Part shown: piece by piece, positions 5,095 through 9,078 of the stretch | Position numbering within the stretch: position 1 is the stretch's first letter | Layout: every line of letters begins with the position of its first letter | From: an uncultured Bacilli bacterium | Lineage (GTDB): Bacteria; Bacillota_I; Bacilli_A; RFN20; CAG-826 | DNA: 9,078 bases | Direction: 5' to 3' | Assembly: GCA_934133115.1 (NCBI GenBank) | Contig: CAKPAV010000053.1 | Span: 1-9,078, forward strand | Notes under the pieces: model-generated | Database searches by the model: none | The model's input: only the letters and a program-made list of their open reading frames with translations | Told to the model about the DNA's origin: nothing | Program-made: the position numbers and the translations under genes

Positions 5095-5634
5095 ATGATT
5101 TTATTAGTTGGAGCTTCCGCAAGCGGAAAAACAGAAGTTGCAAAGTTATTAAATGCATTATATGGTATAAAAAAGGTTATTACGCATACTACTAGGCCAA
5201 TAAGAAAGTCGGAAGAAAATGATGTGGATTATCATTTTGTTAGCAAAGATGAATTTTTAAAACTAAAAGAACAAGGAGCATTTGTAGAAACAACATTATA
5301 TAATGGTAATTTCTATGGCTCATCTAAAAAAGAAATTGCTGATGATAAAGTATTAATTGTTGATCCTAATGGCTTTAAATCTTTTTTAGAATTACATGAC
5401 CCTCGTATTGTTACATTCTTTCTTGATGCAAATGAAAAAACGAGATTTGAACGTATGATTCTACGTGGCGATAGCGTAGAACAAGCTAAATCTCGTATTG
5501 CTAATGATGAAACAAAATTCCCAGAAGAATTAAAACATAAAACAAATTATCAAATTGATAGTGAAAATATGACCTTATTAGATATGACAAATAAAATACA
5601 TGCCTTATATATTAATCATTTAAAAAATCTTTAA
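5095..5634 (+). CDS. Guanylate-kinase-like P-loop kinase
   Basis: A 179-residue cytoplasmic protein of the guanylate kinase fold, which in true Gmk phosphorylates GMP to GDP using ATP. The P-loop is GASASGKT (6-13), unlike the usual GPSGVGKST of Gmk. The GMP-binding set looks intact: TTRPIR (32-37, both arginines), Tyr46 of VDYHF, Glu65, Tyr69 and Tyr74 of NGNFYG, and Asp90. The lid arginines fall around residues 117-134 (RFERMILRG...AKSRI). It is slightly shorter than normal Gmk (about 200 aa), starting directly at the first strand. It is the only plus-strand gene in the window, with its own promoter. It may be the sole Gmk of a reduced genome or a divergent paralogue; I leave the symbol empty for that reason. 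Its 3' end overlaps that of hflX by 23 nt. Confidence 0.83.
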   Translation: MILLVGASASGKTEVAKLLNALYGIKKVITHTTRPIRKSEENDVDYHFVSKDEFLKLKEQGAFVETTLYNGNFYGSSKKEIADDKVLIVDPNGFKSFLELHDPRIVTFFLDANEKTRFERMILRGDSVEQAKSRIANDETKFPEELKHKTNYQIDSENMTLLDMTNKIHALYINHLKNL

Positions 5635-6847
5635 GCTTTTGTTTGTTATAAGACGGAAAATATAAATCGACTAAATAATAGTCATCAAACATTTCCATAT
5701 TCTTAACATATCCTAGTTTCTTTAAGCGATATATGTCTTTAAAAACTGGGATTTTTATTTGCTGATATTCCCAATTTTTGCTTAACCTATCAAAGATAAG
5801 TTGCATAATTTGCTCAATGTCTTCATCGGTATTTAAAGATACTAATAATTCGTTTTCTTTAGGAATAAAAGGAATATTCTTGCATTCATCAACTTTGTTA
5901 TAAAGGATAATTTGTGGGATATTACTGGCATCAAGTTTAATTAAAATGTCTTCAGTTACAAACAAATTATCCATATAATATGGACTAGAAACGTCAACGA
6001 CATTAATCAATAAATCAGCTTCTTTAATCTCCTCTAGAGTGGATTTAAAAGCATCCACTAACATAGTCGGAAGATGAGAAATAAAGCCAACAGTGTCAGT
6101 TAATAAAAAACTAGGATAATTATATATGTCGATAAGACGAGTAGAAGTTTCTAAAGTAGAAAAAAGACGATCTTCTTCTAATACTTTTTTACTATTTTTG
6201 TTATTGGATTTAGAAATCAATTTATTAAGAAGTGTGGATTTTCCAGCATTGGTATAACCAACGATAGCCACAACCGGTAAATTTGTGCGCATTTTGCGCG
6301 TGTTTTTTCTTTGAATAACTAATTCATCTAATTCTTTTTGCTTTCTTTTTAAAAGCATACGATATTTACTTCGATCTAAATCAATTTGTTTTTCTCCAGA
6401 GCCTTTATTATGAGCGGAGCCACCACTAGTGACTTGGGAATAATTAGCTTCTTTATTAACAAGGCGATTTTTTAAATATTTTAAGTTAGCAATTTCAACT
6501 TGTAAACGCGCTTCTTTGCTTTTTGCCATAATTGAAAAAATTTGTAGAATAACGCCAGTTCGATCTAAAATTTCTACTTTAAAAATATGATGTAAAGTAT
6601 CATATTGCGTTGGAGTTAAATCAAAATTACAAATTACAAGTTCGATATTTTCGGATTTAATTAAACGATGTATTTCATCGATTTTTCCAGTTCCTAAATA
6701 ACTATTTATATAAGGTTCGCTCAAAACTTGTGAAGCGATAAAGTTAGGTGTAACGCCTAAGGTAAACAAAAGATTAAGCATTTCTTTATGCTTATATAAA
6801 AATTCATTTTTATCAATAATTGCTTCAATTAATAATACATTTTCCAT
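5612..6847 (-). CDS. hflX: HflX-type ribosome-associated GTPase
   Basis: A 411-residue GTPase of the HflX family, which binds the 50S subunit and splits stalled ribosomes after stress. The N-terminal HflX domain (about 1-130) ends in the typical VEILDRTGVILQIF and KEARLQVEIANLKY stretches. The glycine-rich loop (SGGSAHNKGSGEKQIDLDR, 141-159) and a coiled coil (160-185) precede the G domain. That domain shows G1 GYTNAGKST (197-205), G2 LFSTLETSTR (228-237), G3 DTVGF (251-255) and G4 NKVD (317-320). A C-terminal domain ends at LKDFLND. Length is normal. The ATG lies one base after the abcF stop codon, and no ribosome site is visible, so translation appears coupled. Last gene of the sdr-abcF-hflX operon; no terminator follows before it enters the convergent kinase gene. 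Confidence 0.95.
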   Translation of the reverse strand: MENVLLIEAIIDKNEFLYKHKEMLNLLFTLGVTPNFIASQVLSEPYINSYLGTGKIDEIHRLIKSENIELVICNFDLTPTQYDTLHHIFKVEILDRTGVILQIFSIMAKSKEARLQVEIANLKYLKNRLVNKEANYSQVTSGGSAHNKGSGEKQIDLDRSKYRMLLKRKQKELDELVIQRKNTRKMRTNLPVVAIVGYTNAGKSTLLNKLISKSNNKNSKKVLEEDRLFSTLETSTRLIDIYNYPSFLLTDTVGFISHLPTMLVDAFKSTLEEIKEADLLINVVDVSSPYYMDNLFVTEDILIKLDASNIPQIILYNKVDECKNIPFIPKENELLVSLNTDEDIEQIMQLIFDRLSKNWEYQQIKIPVFKDIYRLKKLGYVKNMEMFDDYYLVDLYFPSYNKQKLKDFLND

Positions 6848-6848
6848 A

Positions 6849-8426
6849 TTATTTATTCATTAAGTCTAAATATTCATCGTAAGTCATTTCTTTATCAATA
6901 AAACTATTTTCATCAATATAAATAATACGATTAGCGACTGTTTGCATTAATTCGTGGTCGTGTGTTGTAAATAATAAAACACCTTTATAGTTAATCATAC
7001 CTTTATTTAAAGCAGTAATTGCTTCAAGATCTAAGTGATTGGTAGGTTCGTTCATAATTAATAAATTACCCGCAGTTAACATAGTTTTGGCCATCATACA
7101 ACGAACTTTTTCTCCACCAGAAAGAACATTAACAGGCTTAAGTGCTTCTTCACCAGAAAATAACATTCTACCTAACCAGCCACGTAAATAACTTTCGTGT
7201 TGATCACTAGAATAAGGACGAAGCCAATCCACTAATGACTCAGTATGTCCTTCAAAATATTTACTATTTTCAGTTGGTAAATAAGTAGGTGTTACTGTAA
7301 TACCATATTTGAATTTACCTTCATAATCTTCGTCTTCGCCTGCTAAAATATCAAATAAAGCATTTAATATATTACTATTTGGTGAAAGGAATGCTACTTT
7401 ATCACCGCGTTTAAGAGTAAAACTTATATTAGAAAATAATCCTTTTTTGCTAAGATTTTCGACAAATAATATATCTTGTCCTAAATCTTTTTCAAATTTA
7501 AAATCGATAAACGGATATCTTCTATTAGATGGTTTTAAATCAGTTAATTCGATTTTATCTAATTCTTTCTTTCTTGATGTTGCTTGTTTTGATTTAGAAG
7601 CATTAGCCGCAAATCGAGCAATAAAATCTTGTAATTCTTTGATACGTGCTTCAGCTTTTTGGTTTTGATCTTTAGCTTGCTTTAAAAGTAATTGCGAAGA
7701 TTCATACCAGAAGTCATAGTTACCAATATAAACTTGGATCTTTCCATAATCGACATCAAGAATTCTTGTGCAAACTTTATTTAAAAAGTGGCGGTCATGA
7801 GAAACTATAATAACGGTATTTTCAAAATTATATAAGAAATTTTCTAACCAACGTGTTGCAATTGCATCTAAGTTATTGGTAGGTTCATCTAATATTAAAA
7901 TATCTGGATTACCAAATAATGCTTGCGCTAATAAAACTTTAACTTTTTGTTTTGAATCAAGCTCATGCATGTATTTATCTTGCAATTCACCAGTAATTCC
8001 TAATGAATTTAATAATTGTCTAGCATTAGCGTCAGCTTCATAGCCATCAAGTTCAGCATATTCTAGTTCAAGCTCGCCTGCTAATATGCCATCTTCTTCA
8101 CTAAAATCAGGTTTAGCATATAAAGCATCTTTTTCTCTTTGTACTTCCATAAGGCGAGGATGTCCTAATAAAACTGTATCAATAACAGTTTCATTATCAT
8201 AAGCATTTTGATCTTGCTTCAAAACGGACATTCTTTCTTTATCAGACATTGTTACTTCACCAGTATTTGGTTCAATTTCTCCAGATAAAATTTTTAAGAA
8301 AGTAGATTTGCCCGCTCCATTAGCGCCTATAATTCCATAGCAGTTTTGTGGTTGAAAACTGACATTGACATCTTTGAATAAAACTCTGCCTCCGTATTGT
8401 AACGACACATTACTTACACTTAACAT
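6849..8426 (-). CDS. ABC-F family ATPase, YkpA/YbiT type
   Basis: A 525-residue cytoplasmic protein with two ABC ATPase domains and no membrane segments: the ABC-F family, whose members act at the ribosomal E site in translation or antibiotic resistance. NBD1 has Walker A GANGAGKST (34-42), Walker B ILILDEPTNNLD (176-187) and switch SHDRH (209-213), but its signature is ELDSKQKVK rather than LSGGQ. A charged linker (about 245-300) follows. NBD2 has the signature LSGGEKVR (435-442) and switch THDHE (488-492). Its Walker A is degraded (LSPNSNILNALF, no Lys), and Walker B reads IMNEPTNHLD with Asn459 in place of Asp. The overall pattern fits YkpA/YbiT. A longer frame could begin at a TTG at 8444, but AAGGGGG (8435-8441) lies within it and serves the ATG at 8426. 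It overlaps the sdr gene by 17 nt. Confidence 0.93.
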   Translation of the reverse strand: MLSVSNVSLQYGGRVLFKDVNVSFQPQNCYGIIGANGAGKSTFLKILSGEIEPNTGEVTMSDKERMSVLKQDQNAYDNETVIDTVLLGHPRLMEVQREKDALYAKPDFSEEDGILAGELELEYAELDGYEADANARQLLNSLGITGELQDKYMHELDSKQKVKVLLAQALFGNPDILILDEPTNNLDAIATRWLENFLYNFENTVIIVSHDRHFLNKVCTRILDVDYGKIQVYIGNYDFWYESSQLLLKQAKDQNQKAEARIKELQDFIARFAANASKSKQATSRKKELDKIELTDLKPSNRRYPFIDFKFEKDLGQDILFVENLSKKGLFSNISFTLKRGDKVAFLSPNSNILNALFDILAGEDEDYEGKFKYGITVTPTYLPTENSKYFEGHTESLVDWLRPYSSDQHESYLRGWLGRMLFSGEEALKPVNVLSGGEKVRCMMAKTMLTAGNLLIMNEPTNHLDLEAITALNKGMINYKGVLLFTTHDHELMQTVANRIIYIDENSFIDKEMTYDEYLDLMNK

Positions 8427-9078
8427 ATTTATTTCCCCCTTCAATCGCTTTTTTCGTATTTATATATAATTCGTTAGCGTATTTCTTCCCACTATTTTTT
8501 AATTTAATAATTTTTGGATAGCCGGATATTTGTCCGATACCTCTAGGGCCTAAAAAAGTATGATTAGGATAATTTTTGCTAGCAAGTAAGGAAATACCTA
8601 AAGCGGCTTTTTTAGGAGAATGAACAACAAAGGACATTACCCATTTAGCAAGACTTTTAAACCATTTCCAATATGAAACATTAGGGTTAGAAAATATATT
8701 AGTGGAACTAACACCAGGATGCATCATATAGATATTTAAATTTGTATTTTGACTTAAATAATAGAAATAATTTGTAATAGCGGTTTTTGATAATTTATAT
8801 TGATTAAAAGCAGATGTGTTTTCTTCTAATAAAAACTTATAATCTTTATATTTGGTATAACGATAGACAATAGAAGAAACAATAATGATTTTTGTATTAG
8901 ATAATCTATTTTTTATATTTTCAAGCAAATAAAACAAACCAATATAATTTGTACCAATTGTAAGTGGATATCCATCTTTAGTTTTTAATCCTTTTTCCGG
9001 ATGGAAAATCCCAGCATTGCAAATAAGCACATCAATTTTGCTATATTTTTTAAATAAATTAGTCATAAAATTATCAAT
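8410..9078 (-). CDS. Short-chain dehydrogenase/reductase (5' end outside the window)
   Basis: An NAD(P)-dependent oxidoreductase of the classical SDR family, missing its beginning. The frame stays open through the last base of the window, and the Rossmann TGxxxGxG cofactor motif is absent, so the true start lies further right; the ATG at 9066 is internal. Numbered from that Met, visible motifs are CNAG (16-19), the active-site Asn in GTNYIG (38-43), Ser64/Ser65 in IIIVSS, the catalytic YKLSK (Tyr90-Lys94) and HPGVSST (116-122). The YxxxK and HPG context resembles retinol-dehydrogenase-like SDRs, so a lipid or aldehyde substrate is possible, but the substrate cannot be predicted. It is the first visible gene of the abcF-hflX operon, and its end overlaps the abcF start. 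Confidence 0.9.
   Translation of the reverse strand: MDNFMTNLFKKYSKIDVLICNAGIFHPEKGLKTKDGYPLTIGTNYIGLFYLLENIKNRLSNTKIIIVSSIVYRYTKYKDYKFLLEENTSAFNQYKLSKTAITNYFYYLSQNTNLNIYMMHPGVSSTNIFSNPNVSYWKWFKSLAKWVMSFVVHSPKKAALGISLLASKNYPNHTFLGPRGIGQISGYPKIIKLKNSGKKYANELYINTKKAIEGGNKYVKCK
8435..8441 (-). promoter_or_regulatory. Ribosome binding site that sets the abcF start
   Basis: AAGGGGG on the minus strand, 8 nt before the ATG at 8426. It lies within the last codons of the dehydrogenase gene and downstream of the alternative TTG at 8444, so it favours the ATG and a 525-residue product. Confidence 0.75.

Noticed and set aside
5669..5683. Small hairpin GACTA/TAGTC inside the end of hflX as a terminator
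   Set aside because: The stem is only five base pairs with two G-C pairs, lies within coding sequence and is not followed by a clean U-run on either strand.
8427..8444. Longer ABC-F protein beginning at the TTG at 8444
   Set aside because: The AAGGGGG ribosome site falls inside the extra codons, and the ATG at 8426 begins exactly where ABC-F proteins normally start (MLSVSNVSLQYG).
9064..9066. ATG at 9066 as the true start of the dehydrogenase
   Set aside because: The frame remains open to the window edge, the cofactor-binding Rossmann motif would be missing, and no ribosome site is visible before it.

Overview
The window is strongly AT-rich, tightly packed and uses the standard bacterial code. 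Every tryptophan codon I checked is TGG, and one gene ends in TGA inside an ATGA start/stop overlap. Shine-Dalgarno sites (GGAGG type), TATAAT-like -10 boxes, a monoderm-style Tad apparatus without a secretin gene and a protein resembling the Mollicutes MG284/MPN403 family together suggest a low-GC Bacillota. A genome-reduced, Mollicutes-related Bacilli lineage such as the uncultured gut RF39-type groups is likely. The lineage is inference; no marker gene here settles it.

Layout. Positions 1-157 hold a tRNA-Asn(GUU) gene on the minus strand with its own promoter. Positions 158-433 hold a stand-alone acyl carrier protein gene (minus) with an extended -10 promoter. Positions 435-4965 hold an eight-gene minus-strand operon for a compact Tad-like pilus or secretion machine. 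In transcription order it encodes a small sigma-region-4/ArpU-like protein, a 322-aa exported protein of unknown function, a 126-aa pilin-like protein, the TadA/CpaF ATPase, the TadB and TadC platform proteins, a 112-aa pilin-like protein and a 50-aa Flp-pilin-like peptide. It ends in an intrinsic terminator that touches the acp promoter. Most of its genes overlap or sit within translational-coupling distance, so it reads as one transcript.

Positions 4966-5094 form a divergent control region with face-to-face promoters and phased A-tracts. It drives the Tad operon leftward and a guanylate-kinase-like gene (5095-5634, plus) rightward. The kinase gene runs tail-to-tail into a second minus-strand operon (5612-9078): a short-chain dehydrogenase (its 5' end lies beyond the window), a YkpA/YbiT-type ABC-F ATPase and the HflX GTPase. 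The last two proteins both act on ribosomes in the families where this has been studied.

How the genes fit together: TadA should power the TadB/TadC platform, which assembles or exports one or more of the three short proteins with N-terminal hydrophobic helices. The 322-aa exported protein may be an accessory, tip or anchoring subunit, and the first gene is a candidate regulator. No prepilin peptidase, TadZ, TadG or secretin gene is present in the window. No stretch longer than about 300 bases lacks a gene.
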